Shown one piece after another: positions 1 to 12,112 of a stretch of DNA of 64,000 nucleotides (positions are counted from its first letter, which is position 1; every line of letters starts with the position of its first letter). The notes beneath the pieces are model-generated. The model made no database searches and was not told where the DNA came from. It saw nothing but the letters and a program-made list of their open reading frames with translations. Position numbers and translations under genes: made by a program. Origin of the DNA: Dysidea avara (lineage: Eukaryota > Porifera > Demospongiae > Dictyoceratida > Dysideidae); assembly GCF_963678975.1 (NCBI RefSeq), contig NC_089281.1:11371277-11435276 (forward strand), read 5' to 3'.

Positions 1-52
1 CAAGAGCTCTTACCCTAGCTTGTTCAGCTTACTCTAAAGCTTGATTAAACTC

Positions 53-450
53 TTATGGTTCTGTGTTAACCATGTCCATTACTCCCAGCTCTGATATATG
101 AGAGAGACTCCCAAGTTCTACAAGTGGTTGTAAAAAGATCTCAAATGACAAAGAAAGGCTTAATCCTTCATAAGAATGTTTAACATCTTGTTCACTTTGT
201 TTATGGACCTCAATTGCTTCAAGTAGGTCAGCTCTAGTGGTTTCATAAAATGACAAAATTTCTTTCAATCTGTTGGTTTCTTCACTAGTCGTGTAGTCAA
301 GTGTCCTAGTCACTGGTTGTGGCATTGCTGAAATAGGCACTGACTGCTCCTCACATTAACTGGCACTCCTAGCACTGGAGTCTCTATCTGACTGTGTCTC
401 CTGTACAGGATGAGTAGCGGTCACTGTATCAGGACTTGTAACAGGCTTTA
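53..450 (-). pseudogene. Unrecognised minus-strand coding remnant
   Basis: A minus-strand frame of 95 codons reads as a plausible soluble protein, with a charged helical stretch (for example RLKEILSFYETTRADLLEAI) that could form a short coiled coil. Upstream the same frame continues as Ser/Thr/Pro-rich coding-like sequence (about 450 to 340) but is interrupted by a TAA just before the first ATG. A good minus-strand donor (GTAAGA) sits near position 13, beyond the TAA stop at 53. I do not recognise the family. It could be a decayed exon or the 3' part of a gene extending left of the window. Confidence 0.3.
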
Positions 451-1326
451 CTCACACCTGCTCAACACTAGTGTAATTCTACAAGGAGACCTGAACAATA
501 GATCAGCATTAGTGCACCAAATGATGCCACCTCAGCCTGTTCTACATCGTTTTGTATAGAGTCTGGAGTAGTGGCTGGCATAATTGAGTGCTGAAACATA
601 AGTATTTAAGTATTATTAAATATCAATCAAAACTATGAACTTAACCTAACTGGTTAAAGCCCATGATTTCACAAATATGTATAGTAGACTAACATAGCTA
701 AGATTTCTGTTGCAGTGTCAACTTTTCAGGTATCTTGTTCCAGTGACTGAGATACAGGGTTGGTTCTTGAAAACGCAGCACGAATGTTTAGTACAAATGA
801 ATGTTTAGCATGTGTCTGTTGTTTTATTTCCAGACCAATGAAATGTTAGTGTTTGTTATGATTCTGTTGATTTTATTACCATTTAGGGTATTTTTTGCCC
901 AGTGACAAGGTGATGGTTTTCATTTTACTGAAGCTCTGTTAGCCACTTCCTAGTGAATGTATTTGGTTTCTTGTCAGTAAATCATAAATGATGAATATGT
1001 CAATGCAGCTGACAGGAAAACATATGCTTAAGGTTTGGGATTGATATAATGATGATGATTTGGCTGCTATGAAGACACACATTGACAGCCAGCTTTAAAA
1101 CCTTGTAAGTGCATACGCCTACATTGCTAACACTACTGCATTTAGCATCTTGTATTCACCATGAGCTGACAGTATTTGCATCAATTATTATGGAATGTTA
1201 AATCATTTCAAGTGTTTCATAGGCCTTGCCTGATATTAATTTGTAGTGGCTCTCCCATGTTAAGTTCTGTGTTATAATTATCCCAAAATATTGAAATAGG
1301 CGTAGTGCTTTAGCAGAACTGTACAT

Positions 1327-1504
1327 AATATATTCCCCTTGTTGTGATATATTCTGTTATGATATATTCCCCTTGTGATATATTCTGTTATGATATATTC
1401 CCCTTGTGATATATTCTGTTATGATATATTCCCCTTGTTGTGTGATTAGACTGTCATGATAAACCACAAAACTTTATGTCATGATAAACCACAAAACTTT
1501 ATGT
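1327..1504. repeat. Two short tandem repeats
   Basis: About three copies of a 31-bp unit containing GATATATTCTGTTATG and ATTCCCCTTG occupy 1327-1440. At 1452-1504 a 25-bp unit (TCATGATAAACCACAAAAC core) is present twice. The rest of 341-1814 shows no gene or recognisable element. Confidence 0.8.
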
Positions 1505-1814
1505 GGGTAGATTGATGCTAGGAATTTCTGGAAATAAGAGCCGCCTACTCAACCACTATTAACCTTGATGTTATGATAAGGTAAGAATTTCTGCAAATAA
1601 AAGCTGCCTGCAGTAGATCAATCTTATTTACTATCAATGTGCAATTGAAAGTATATTAAGCAAAACTTATCAAAAAGCAGCTGAACAGGATTCAATCAGG
1701 TATCAAGTATGTAATGTGACTAGAAAAATAGTATGATATAAGCAAAGCTATTGTGTTTTTAGAAAAAAATCACATTATTACAGCAGATTAGCACCATTTT
1801 ATTAATAACACAAA

Positions 1815-2177
1815 ATGGGAGATGAGCCACAAGATGTTGTAATTACTCCACAACAGCAACAAACAAGAGAGGACAAAACAGAGTTGTATATCAGTAGGAT
1901 TAGTGTAACATTGTCTAATGATGAAGACATCAAACAAGAATTAGTAGTTAGTAGACATCACCAGGTAGTAGAGGAAAGATCACAACTCTGTAAGATTGGT
2001 GTAAAATCACCAGTTGATGAAGAAACTAAACAACAAGTGATGATTACTCCACAACAACAGACAACAAAGTCAGAGGACAAGTCTGAACTGTCTATTGGTT
2101 ATATTGGTGTGAAGTTACCAACAACTATTGTACATGGGATATCACTGGTGAAAACACCTTCAACAAGATCATCATAG
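1815..2177 (+). CDS. Hypothetical protein with duplicated Gln-rich segment
   Basis: This is an open frame of 120 codons with an AUG in good context (AAAATGGGA). The protein is hydrophilic, Gln/Glu/Ser/Thr-rich, with no signal peptide or membrane segment. It contains an internal duplication: ITPQQQQTREDKTEL near residue 11 and ITPQQQTTKSEDKSEL near residue 78, each followed by a short I-G/S-V segment. I do not recognise the family. It could be a single-exon gene, or the terminal exon of a larger one. Conservation of the two internal repeats at protein level argues mildly that it is or was translated. Confidence 0.35.
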   Translation: MGDEPQDVVITPQQQQTREDKTELYISRISVTLSNDEDIKQELVVSRHHQVVEERSQLCKIGVKSPVDEETKQQVMITPQQQTTKSEDKSELSIGYIGVKLPTTIVHGISLVKTPSTRSS

Positions 2178-2556
2178 AAGATATACCTTACCAGTTTTAT
2201 GACTAATACATAACTATATTGCATGTAGGACTGTTGTCGCACACACAACACACATAAGTATTGCTATGTCAGGGCTCCCGGTAATTTTCTTGAGTATACT
2301 GTCAAACTGCCAGTACAACACAGATTTTGTCCTGTCAAAACATAAAAATGTACTGGTACCTAGTGTTAAGCTTTCAGTGCTGAAGATGTAGTCATGCCAA
2401 AAGTAATGTAACCATGTCATAAAACACTGTTTCTAGTCCAATACAACAGTCTTAGCTATTAAATGAAACTTCATGCATCCCACAAGTCAAAGGTAACACT
2501 GGATGACATGGTTTTAAATACATTTTGCACAGTCATATATAGCTGACAAGTACGGT

Positions 2557-2612
2557 GTTCAAATATCACTGTTCAAATATCACTGTTCAAATATCACTGT
2601 TCAAATATCACT
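2557..2612. repeat. 14-bp tandem repeat, four perfect copies
   Basis: GTTCAAATATCACT is repeated four times without mismatch. The flanks (2178-2556 and 2613-2850) show nothing else. Confidence 0.9.
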
Positions 2613-2851
2613 GTTTTGGCTTGAGGTAAAGCTTGTGGCCACACATAAACAAACAGCTTAATTAAATATTGCTGCCTTTGTAAGGCTGCTCTCCAGCAGT
2701 AATGTAACATTCTGTCTGATTTATCCAGCCACAATGTCCGGATAAGATAAAAATAAAAATAAAATTAACCAGTCATTACACAATATTGACCAGAAATTGG
2801 CTGATTGTCGAACGTGAGCCCTGTATGTAGTGTGATACTATTCTGTGAATG

Positions 2852-4225
2852 CTATCCCACTAGGGACCTGTGATGCAAGACTGTGTAGTAAAGAACATTG
2901 TGAAAGTACCATAGGACATACTGTATATTGGAGTGAACTGCAATGGCTAGGGCAGGGACTGTGGCAACATTGGTAGTATTTGTATGTTGTTGAAAGAACC
3001 AGTCAAAGCCATCAACCTCTACACACAGTGGCATAGCCAAACCCGGGCAAGCCAGGGCATTGCCCGGGCATCAGACTTCCCTGCCCCACCACCAGCCCCC
3101 AGAGTAATTATAAAGACGTGGGCTGGATAGCTCGAGATTTTGCTAAAGTTACTTAACTAGTCACTGTACAAGAATAAGTATAGCACAACTTATACAACAC
3201 TCACCGTGCCATTTTCGCCGATGGTTTCCTTCTTTTTGGCTAAACAGAGATGGGGTTATCCAAGGGATTTTCCCTACGAGTAACTTGATTGTGCACAAAT
3301 AGAGGCAATAAATAGAAGCAAGTTCACGTGATTACAAAAACCGCGCAGCATTGTGGCAAGGAGTGAAGGACAAAGAATTGGTTTCACTATAGTGGGCTGG
3401 ACGGTTTACATTTGGATTAAGTGATCACGGTAGCTATTGGTGTGGTCAAAACTCGGGAGGCAAAGGAGTCTAGAGGTATTTGTGAAATTAGCACCCATCT
3501 ATCCGTGTGGATACTGCTCAGTTCAAACGGTATGGAGTACTTGTTCAGTCAGCAATTCTTTTCTTTTTGTTTCCACTTTTCTAGGCTAACAACTGTAGTG
3601 GCAGAGCATAGTCATCACGTGATAGAGCGCCTCGTGCTTTAATTCAAGAATCTTTGTAGTCTGGTATTAAGACACATGTAGCTAGATGTATGTAATATGT
3701 TAGAAGGCCAATTGCTAGCTAGGCGTTCGCTTCTATTAGGTTGATATTAGTCATCTTGCATACAGTAGTGTAGGATGATACATAATGCATTTTAAAATGT
3801 TATATTGATGTCCATATGAAGATGGGCATTTGTACGTGTGTTACATAGGAAATGGCTTGCCCACCCATTGCCCAGGCATGGCGAAAAGTCTGGCTACGTC
3901 ACTGTCTACACATTGTATCTATCAATACAGGCTACATTTCAGATTGTTAATTTCTCTGTCAGGTTGTGGTAACAATCTGAAATTCCTCTGTCAGTTGTGC
4001 CAGAGGAATTTTAGATTGTTACCACAACCTGACAGAGAAATTAACAATCTGAAATGTAGCCTGTATTGATAGATACAATGTGTAGAAGTTGATGGCTTTG
4101 ACTGGTTCTTTCAACAACATACAAATACTACCAATGTTGCCACAGGCCCTGCCCTAGCCATTGCAGTTCACTCCAATACACAGTATGTCCTATGGTACTT
4201 TCACAATGTTCTTTACCTTCTGCAA
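2852..4225. mobile_element. Foldback (long inverted repeat) element
   Basis: About 160 bp at 2868-3030 (read as TGTGGCAACATTGGTAGT inside) recurs in inverse complement at 4078-4225. The homology continues inward: the CCCGGGCAAGCC / TTGCCCGGGCAT region near 3040-3070 matches 3850-3890 in inverse orientation. No transposase frame is visible inside, so this is probably a non-autonomous DNA element. The right arm is interrupted by a separate palindrome, listed next. Confidence 0.75.
3906..4085. mobile_element. 180-bp near-perfect palindrome nested in the foldback element
   Basis: The arm starting CTACACATTGTATCTATC is mirrored by the end GATAGATACAATGTGTAG, with about 85 bp per arm and a roughly 10-bp loop near 3995. 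The left arm of the enclosing element lacks this sequence, so it was inserted after the foldback element formed. Confidence 0.8.
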
Positions 4226-4365
4226 GCTTCCAGGCATCTCCTAAGTTAGAAATAAGTTAGAAACAGCTCTGCCCACTGCTAGAGGATTGATCTCATAATT
4301 GGCAGATTGGTTAAGTGTTCTACTGCACAGAAGGAAACTTAGTGTGTGTAGTAGAACAACATTGA

Positions 4366-4887
4366 CAGCGTTGGGCAAGTTACTTTTTAAAAGTAACTAG
4401 TTACATATTACATATCACTTGCAGCTGAACTATTTAGTTACAGTTACATATTACCCATAAAATAAAGTAACTGTAATAATATTACATATTATATTACTTT
4501 GTGTCCATAGCCTTAAGCTGTCACGTGTGAAACTACCACCTTATCACGTGACATGATTGCGTTGTTGGACAATGTGCAAGTCTTGATATAAGTAAGAAGC
4601 TGGTGAATAAGCCTCATTTAGTAGGCTTCATTACTTTGTTGTGGCTAGGCGTTACTCAGTGGGTTACTAACGAGATTAGTAACTTCGTTACTTTTAGTAA
4701 TAATATTACGTAATATTAGATTCGTTACAGTAACTATATTACTTAGGTAACATGTTACATTTGCAAGTAGAGTAACTTGAGTTATATTACCTGTTTTTAT
4801 AGCGTATTTCGTTATATTACTTTGTTACCACAAAAGTAATAATATTACGTAACGCGTTGCATAAGTAGCGCGTTACTCCCAACACTG
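4366..4887. mobile_element. hAT-type MITE with 8-bp target duplication
   Basis: The element starts CAGCGTTGGGCAAGTTAC and ends in the near complement GTTACTCCCAACACTG. It is internally rich in TAAC/GTTA repeats. It is flanked by AACATTGA (4358-4365) and AACATCGA (4888-4895), an 8-bp direct repeat with one mismatch. CAG-type termini plus an 8-bp duplication are the signature of the hAT superfamily. At 522 bp and without a coding frame it is non-autonomous. Confidence 0.85.
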
Positions 4888-5043
4888 AACATCGAATACC
4901 AGCCTGTTAGCTATATAGCTTTGTGGTAGCTTGTTGAGAAAGAAAGACCATTTGACTCAGGAATGGGGGCTGGGTGTGCATGTGAGAGAAATCACTGTGA
5001 TAGTAGCATTGCTAGTCAATATGGCCTACTTTATTTCATGGAC

Positions 5044-5667
5044 TGGACTCACGGACTGAGCTGGAAACAGCTTTTAAACAATAATCCAGGCATTATCCAT
5101 CTTTTGCAATACTGGAGACACCACTATTGAGTTACAACTGCTGGTACTGCTCTTCCTCACAAGTCATGAAACTAGCATGTGCACTAATTAATTAGAATAC
5201 ACTTACGATACATGTATATTAGCAGTGATATAGCGTGATAGGCTATTGATATAGCGTAGATGTTTTCCTTTGTTGCTTTAGCACTAGCTAGTGTTATAGC
5301 TGTAGAGATGAGCCAGTAATTATTCTTAGCAGGTAGCTAGCTAGGTGGCACCACCAGGCGAGGTGATGGGGCTAGCAAATAAACTAGCTCATCACTACAG
5401 CCCTAACGCTAGCTAGTGTTAAGAACTGAAATAACAAAAGAATACATCTACGATACAAAAATAGCCTCTATCACGCTCTATCACTGCAAGTACATGTGTG
5501 TCGTAAGTGTATTCTAATTAATTAGTGCATGCACTAGTGTCATATGACTTGTAAGGAAGAGCAGTACCAACAGTTGTAGCTCGATAGTGGTGTCTCCAGT
5601 GTTGTAAAAGATGGATAATGCCTGGAATATTGTTTAAAAGCTATTTCCAGCTCAGTCCACGAGTCCA
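5044..5667. mobile_element. Foldback element with ~280-bp arms
   Basis: The outer left arm TGGACTCACGGACTGAGCTGG is mirrored by CCAGCTCAGTCCACGAGTCCA at the right end. The arms run to about 5315 and from about 5385, and share long stretches such as ACTAATTAATTAGAATACAC. No coding frame is present. Confidence 0.8.
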
Positions 5668-5699
5668 GGTGGCCACTATTTTTCTGAATAGCAAACCAT

Positions 5700-5894
5700 T
5701 TAAGTCACAAGAAACATATGGATAGCTAATAAGGGAAACAGGGTATTGCCAAGATTACCATGAGCCCAGCCCTCAGAGACATGGTCTTTCGAGTTTTTTG
5801 GAATGTTACTGCAATACTCATACTCCTGGTCATAGTCTTCTACTGAATGGAGAATGTCACCTAGTAGGGATGCAGGGGTAACTAGCTGTGACAT
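5700..5894 (-). pseudogene. TPR-repeat fragment
   Basis: The minus-strand frame contains a stretch resembling a tetratricopeptide repeat of the GPSM/LGN type: EYEYCSNIPKNSKDHVSEGW followed by AHGNLGN. Only one repeat is recognisable, there is no clear splice context, and the fragment abuts a foldback element. I read it as a captured or decayed exon rather than a working gene. Confidence 0.3.
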
Positions 5895-7170
5895 AAAACT
5901 AGTTCATGATGCAAAATATCATTAGTTAGTTATGACTTAGAAACTACATACAAATTTTGGTTGTTTTCTACTTATCAATGGAAGGTATCCAGTTATGTCA
6001 TTTTCAGTTACCAGCAGCTGCTATATGTCACGTTTTTAGAGACAAAAATCAATGGCTCACATAGATGTGAGAAAATAAAACTTTTGTGATTGTGGACAAC
6101 TGAAGAAAGTCCTCTATGCTGAATGAGTTACTTATTATAACAGCTGAATAAAGAACTGGAATGAAAGGTACTGGGTTACCTCAGCAGTACAAACCAAGCA
6201 TTCTACACTGAAAACTAAAGAGTATTCTTTAGGAGTATAGGTTAGACTTAGCATGAGGATCATTGTGGATGTTAAATCACAGGCGAAGTCCAGTGTTTTA
6301 AAACATAAAGATCCAAGGGTGTGATCTTTAATTGACTTAGGGGTGTTTTATACAAGCATTCAGATGGAGTCATTGTGGGATTAGATGACGTCGCTTTAAA
6401 ATTGTCACATGAGCTGAAGAATTTTTTTTCCAAGCTTGATAGTATGAATAAATCAAATTTCACATCTTATTGCTGTCTCCTTAAGACAGACTTAGATCAC
6501 AGTGGGAAAACAGTAATAGTGCAAATAATGTTGATGAGTTTTTGCCAGTGTCTATGGAGTCACAGCAGTGTGGCCAGCTCAAAGACACAGCTTGAGTGGA
6601 TTATGATGGTGACGAGTCATTACAAGTTGTTACTTATAGGACCAGAGCAACAGTAAGAATACCAGGCAGAGTTTCAAATATGGACCAAACCCACATGACC
6701 CAAAATAACCATTCTACAAGGAAGCTTACCTATTTAGGTATAAAGTCTGTCTTTAGACAAAACATACTTAAAACTCTCTAGGAAACAGATGGCAGATTTT
6801 TGATATCTCTGGACATGTCCATTCATTGTAATAAATGTATCCACAATGCTAGACACTACCTCCAATACTCAATTTCTTTTTTTGACAATGGAGTGGCTAA
6901 ACTTGGCTTAGGTGACTTTTTAATTGTATGGTATTATTATTCAGTACACCATGGTGGCAATATGTAACTGTAAGCTGCATGTCCACTTGGAATTGAAACA
7001 CATAAGTGTTGATACCAGTGTGGCAGACGTTATTACTACCATACTGGTATACCATCCAATCCTACCGTAATGTGATGAGAGCTAACAAGTTCTGTGTATA
7101 TTAAAGCATGTTAAGACTAGCAGCATTCTTATCATACAGTATGATAGTACCGTATATTTACCGTACTGTA
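5895..7170. other. No supported gene
   Basis: Short open frames occur here (for example plus strand 6375-6656, 93 codons), but none shows a recognisable domain or splice context. Confidence 0.5.
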
Positions 7171-7172
7171 TA

Positions 7173-7392
7173 CAGTGGAACCTCAGTTATCCGGACCCCA
7201 CTTATCTGGATTCTCAGTCAACCGAACTATGGAAATTACTGCTCTATTAGAGAAGTGACTGTTCTATTAGGATAGTTTATAATACTAAAAATGTTCTTTA
7301 TGCTATTTTATACACAGTTTCAGAGACACAGACTTTTCAGACTTATGGACCACCCCTGGTCCCAAGGGGTTTGGACAACTGAGGTTCCACTG
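7173..7392. mobile_element. pogo/Tigger-type MITE
   Basis: Terminal inverted repeats CAGTGGAACCTCAGTTATCC at the left and ACAACTGAGGTTCCACTG at the right are flanked by TA on both sides (7171-7172 and 7393-7394). This is the terminus and target duplication expected for the pogo branch of Tc1/mariner. At 220 bp it has no coding capacity. Confidence 0.85.
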
Positions 7393-7750
7393 TATTAGGG
7401 ACCAGCCAAAATTATCACCCTAAAACCATCCTCAATTTTCCTTCATGACAGCTTGGTAGCATTAGTTAGGCACAGCTCAGCCAAGCCCAAAAATGTCTTC
7501 AGACCAACCCCAAACCCTTCCAAAAAGTTTCCATGGAAATTTCAAACTTTCTATTCAACAAGAATAACTAAGTGATGCCTCCAGCCCAGAGGAGGTTGGA
7601 CACGCTTTAAGCGTCACTAAAATAAAAGGTGAGTGGAGTCAACAGTAGTCTCGATATAAAACATTGTCATTTCTAAAGGTAAACAAACCAATTTTTAAGT
7701 TGGATTAGAGATTAAAGAAAACACAGTAGTAAAACAAGGGAATACACTGT

Positions 7751-7903
7751 AGCTAAAAAGTGATTAAACAAGGAAGGTTGCCTATACCTGCAGATATACT
7801 AGTGGACATTTAATGCCTAATTCAATCACGGTTATAGACTGAATTAGGGCCACTATAGTATATTTGCAGGTATAGGCAACCTTCCTTGTGCCACTTTTTA
7901 GCT
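7751..7903. repeat. Imperfect palindrome
   Basis: The arm with AAGGAAGGTTGCCTATACCT (left) is mirrored by AGGTATAGGCAACCTTCCTT (right), with a central spacer of about 60 bp. It is probably a small MITE. Confidence 0.75.
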
Positions 7904-8191
7904 ATTCCTTATTTCACTTTTTTCTTTGAACCCTACTCCAACTTAAAATTCTTTCTACTTGTATTGTACATTTACCATACGGATGCTACTACATATCCTA
8001 AAAAAGTAATTTTGTGCTAGATGATCCTGCTACTTATGTGCTAACATGATAGAATGAAACAGTACTGGGCATTGATGCATCCAACTACCATGTCCTCTCT
8101 ACAAAGTCTTCAATGTATTGCTCTGTTGATACTTTGTGCACAGTCACTACTATAAATAGGCATTGCTGTATAGCAATAAACCAGATTTGAT

Positions 8192-8825
8192 GGGTAGGTA
8201 AAAACAGTAGACCAGGGGACCAGGGGACCTAACTCTTCTTAAGTTTATACACTTCACAATATTCTATATTTGTACTAGCTTCCTCTACAAGTGGTCTTGC
8301 ATGGCCACTCCCATCATGGAATCTCACACGATGTTTCCAATTAGAAATTGTAAGCACATTTGAAAAAGTGTCTGAAGCTGACTGCATTTATAGGCTACAC
8401 AATGAGCATACTAGTCTATTACAGGGTGTATGTTGCCTATATTTCAGGGAAATAGTAATTACTAGCTAAGCAAGTTTCAGTCTAGCAGCTCGACAACCAG
8501 ACTCCATACACTGTGGTGTGTTTGCACAATGTTTCTAAAATTTAGTAACTAGGCAACATAATAGACTAGTATGCTCATTGTATAACAGGAGAGTGGCAGT
8601 CAGCTTCCGACACTTCTTCAAAGGCGCTTACAATTTCTAATTATAAACATCGTGTGAGACATCATGACTGGAAAAAAAGTGGATTGGCCATGCAAAACTA
8701 CTTGCAGAGGTACTTACCAAGTACAAGTATAAAATATTGAAGTGTATAAAATCCCAAGAATAGTTGGATCCTTGTGGGTCCCTGGGTCCCCTGCTTGTCC
8801 CCGGGTCCACTGTTTTTACCTACCC
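8192..8825. mobile_element. Foldback element with perfect 9-bp target duplication
   Basis: The element begins GGGTAGGTAAAAACAGTAG and ends CTGTTTTTACCTACCC. The arms run inward for over 200 bp on both sides (8192-8425 and about 8555-8825). AGATTTGAT flanks it at 8183-8191 and 8826-8834 without mismatch. A 9-bp duplication with long terminal inverted repeats fits Mutator-like (MULE) elements. There is no transposase frame inside. Confidence 0.85.
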
Positions 8826-8834
8826 AGATTTGAT

Positions 8835-10179
8835 ATCACCTGAATTACTGCAGATTCCAATAGCATGTTATACACAAAGTGATAATCAGCATACTGGACA
8901 TTGGAATTGTTTCTTGATTACCACGAAGAAAGTGTCCGTGGTTCATATCAGAAATGCACTTTTTAGAAGTCGATCAGTTTTTCTGCTAGGAAACAAACCA
9001 ACCTATGCAAAGCTATAGCCATCTATTAATTTATTAGAATGTACACAATACATGCGTAGCACAGCAGCTGGATATAGCCAGTATGCGTCTCACATACACT
9101 ATGTAGGTAAGCTTTAGCTAGCTTACAAATTGCTAGCTAGTCACTCATGATTCTCCATATGATGCTTCTATATTGGTTGGTACTATCTGTAGTTTAATAG
9201 CCTCCTTGTGCTAGCAGGAGCCTTTCGGCTCTTATTAGCTCCTGGTGCTAAACAAACTTTTCACCTTCACAATAAAATGCATAGCTTACTTTTAATAATT
9301 CATGTAAGTTTGCATCAATATTGTGACATTTGTATAATAATCTTGAAAATAGCTCCACAATAACTGTGGAAGAAAATTTTCCATATTGTCCAGCCCCATG
9401 TTATAACAGATGTGTGCCTATACCTGACCCATATCAACACTACAACATGTATATAACATCCCTACCTCCCACATGCCCACCATCTCATCAGTAACTGATT
9501 TCCTGGTCAGTAGAAACTAAATAAAAAAATAATAGTTAATATGTGGGGCACGACCCTAACGTTCAATTAAACAGTTTCTCGTTTTTGATAACCAAAGTTT
9601 GTATATACATACCCACTCAACAAATAAATCTAGTCAACAAGTACTAATAGTAAATTCCTGATTATTCCTCCAGTAACACACACACACACCCACACGCACG
9701 CACAAAGAAAAATTTTCATTTCAATTCAAATTCAAGGAATTGTGATCTTGTAAGATGTACTGTGCTGTAAACCTCGAAAAACATTTGAACGCTCTAAATA
9801 AATTCCTCATGCATTTCAATATAGCAATCTGTTGGAGTGTGAGTAGGTAGACACTGTGGAACTGTACCCTTCAAATAGAACACCTTAATAATCTTGAAAC
9901 TTATCCATGGTCCCAATATACACATTTAAACTCCTGAAAATAGGAGTCTCTTACATTTACCAAAGAATACAGGGGTTCCACCAAGAGTTCATAATATTTG
10001 TACTCTTGGTTCCACTGAGTCCAAACTTTGGTTTCATATTTCAACACAATAATTGTAAACATTCCTTCAAAAAGTTGCTACTCGCTCATTCCCTAACCCA
10101 AGAGTTCATAATATGACGTTCATAATATACACATAATGAACTCTTGGTGACACAGCATACATGTACTGTATATCCTCAC
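8835..10179. other. No supported gene; short repeats
   Basis: This region would fall inside or beyond symplekin on the minus strand, but I find no further symplekin exon. The motif CAAGAGTTCATAATAT recurs near 9980 and 10100, with an inverse copy near 10135, suggesting a small decayed palindromic element. A CA-rich stretch lies near 9676. Confidence 0.5.
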
Positions 10180-12112
10180 CTCAAGGATCAGTCGATACAA
10201 CTGGTTAACACATGTTAATACTCTCTTGAGGATGTTAACATTATTATCTGACATGGTGTACTGCAGGATGGGTACCACCTTAGACAGGGAACCAGGATCC
10301 TTCTTGCTATAGAAGGTAGTATTAAAGCATGTGGTGAAAATCATAGGTGCTATTTTCAAAAAATTAACCAAATTTGGAATTCTCAAAATATTGGCACAAA
10401 TACACAATAAAAACTACTAGTGATATACATGTGTGACTGTTCTACAAAATATGGTACATATAGCATTAGGGTGACTGCTGTGTTAGAATATCTTGAGTGA
10501 GCACCTGGGCTACGCGATATTTCAATGGACATGGTTGACACACGGTTTTTCTTTGATATTCATTCTAAGTGTAGCCAGACCAATAAGGGGCATGGTAGCC
10601 ATGCTCAATTGCTGTAAGTGCAGCTAGATCATTCACACCCTCCATCGTTATCAAGAGGCAGGGTCATTGTGTTCAATCACTATAAGTACAGCTAAATGTG
10701 CTGTCGTACACAATTGCTATAATATAAATGTAGTTAGGCCATAAAGGGGATGCTGTGCTCAATCGCTAAAGTTATAGTTACTAGCTAAATTGTTGGAGGT
10801 GTGGTCATTATATTCTGGTTTCATTGATGAATCTCTCATGTAGCTACAGGTACTACTGAGTGTCTGATATCCCTTATGGCAGCGTAAACACTTACAGAGG
10901 GCAGATATTCATCGGAACCCCAACTTTTAGCCTCTAGCCATGTGAATGTAGCCAGGCAGTGAGGTAGGTAAGTAAAAAATCAGGTTTCGGTGGTTTTTAA
11001 AATTCAGTGTTTGTACTATAAGGATTTTCTTGTTTTCAATACTATATTTGATGTATTTTGTAAAGAAACTTATTGTCGTATATGATGTTTCTGATGGCAA
11101 CATTTTGGGGGTACCATACTGTTTGATAGATGTAATTCACACACATGAGAACACATACTAGCACACATGCACATGAGTGTACAAGCTATCAGCAGTTGTG
11201 ACTAGGGACACTGATGTAATACTCAGGTTCTAAGAGTCAGTGCAGGAAAATCCAAAATCTAACTATCTAGACCGCTTCCCCAAGTCCCCATAGGTAAAGT
11301 GGAACAATGTAAAATTCTTGCTGAAGGAAACATTAACAAAAATATCACTTTGCCATTTTCACTGACCACAAACCTTAACAGGGCATCAAACTAGAATCCT
11401 ATATACAATACAGTGTGACATAAATACCCACCAGGCTTCCTCCATGAAGCTAATGACACACTTGCGTACTTCAGCAGAAGCATCTTGTTGAAATGCTATC
11501 ACTTCCTAAACAACACCATAACAACATGTGGTATAAAATGTGTAGAACTAACATCCATAAAGTTGTCTAGCAATGAAGGATCCTTGTGTATGATTAACTC
11601 CTGTACCTAAAAGGAGTAAATATGTATCACATTGTATATGTATGTGCACATACACACACAAATTCCATACACATATAACCACTTTAAAATATTTGTGTGT
11701 AGCTATTAGCTTAGAAAGGCAATGCAAAGTGGAAATGCTGTTATGTGAAAGTAGCTGGCAAATACTAGACAATCACACTACCCAACAAAATTTTTGAGGA
11801 CTTCAATAATGACCAGTGAAAATCTAACATTGCAAATGCTAATTGCATGTATGAGCCCCACAATTTATACATAACATACATCAAGGTGTATATGCACAAA
11901 TTATAACATCCACAATATCAATACTTGGTGCAAACAATTCAATTTTCCTTCCTTGTCATACAACTGTGCTTCGTTCAACAGTGATATAACCTGCAGAGTA
12001 TCACGTGTTGTGAAAGCACTTTGTTCATCAACACACAAACCCTTTCCGATGTAGGCTCCGCCAGTACTTCATCAATCTCGATTTGTTCACCTAAAGGAAC
12101 GAATTCGGACAT
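10180..12112 (-). CDS. SYMPK: Symplekin, 5' exons only (partial)
   Basis: Symplekin is the scaffold of the mRNA 3'-end cleavage and polyadenylation machinery. Five exons are readable on the minus strand: 12112-12041, 11990-11925, 11606-11553, 11505-11432 and 10306-10180, all joined with consistent phase and GT/AG borders. They encode about 131 residues beginning MSEFVPLGEQ. Motifs match the N-terminal HEAT region of symplekin: VISLLNEAQ, VQELIIHKDPSLLDNFMD, EVIAFQQDASAEVRKCVISF, and NVNILKRVLTCVNQLYRL. The first intron is only 50 nt. A clear donor (GTGAGG) follows exon 5, so the protein continues, but no later exon is recognisable in the 10 kb to the left. Either a very long intron separates them or the gene is broken. 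The start lies 112 bp from that of the divergent gene. Confidence 0.85.
10565..10800. repeat. Diverged tandem repeats in symplekin intron
   Basis: Three to four degenerate units share AAGGGG-ATG, GCTCAAT-GCT and TAAGT-CAGCTA blocks, with a period of roughly 60-70 bp, inside the intron between symplekin exons 4 and 5. Confidence 0.5.

Noticed and set aside
8764-9018. 84-codon plus-strand frame
   Set aside because: It starts within the right arm of the foldback element and has no recognisable domain.
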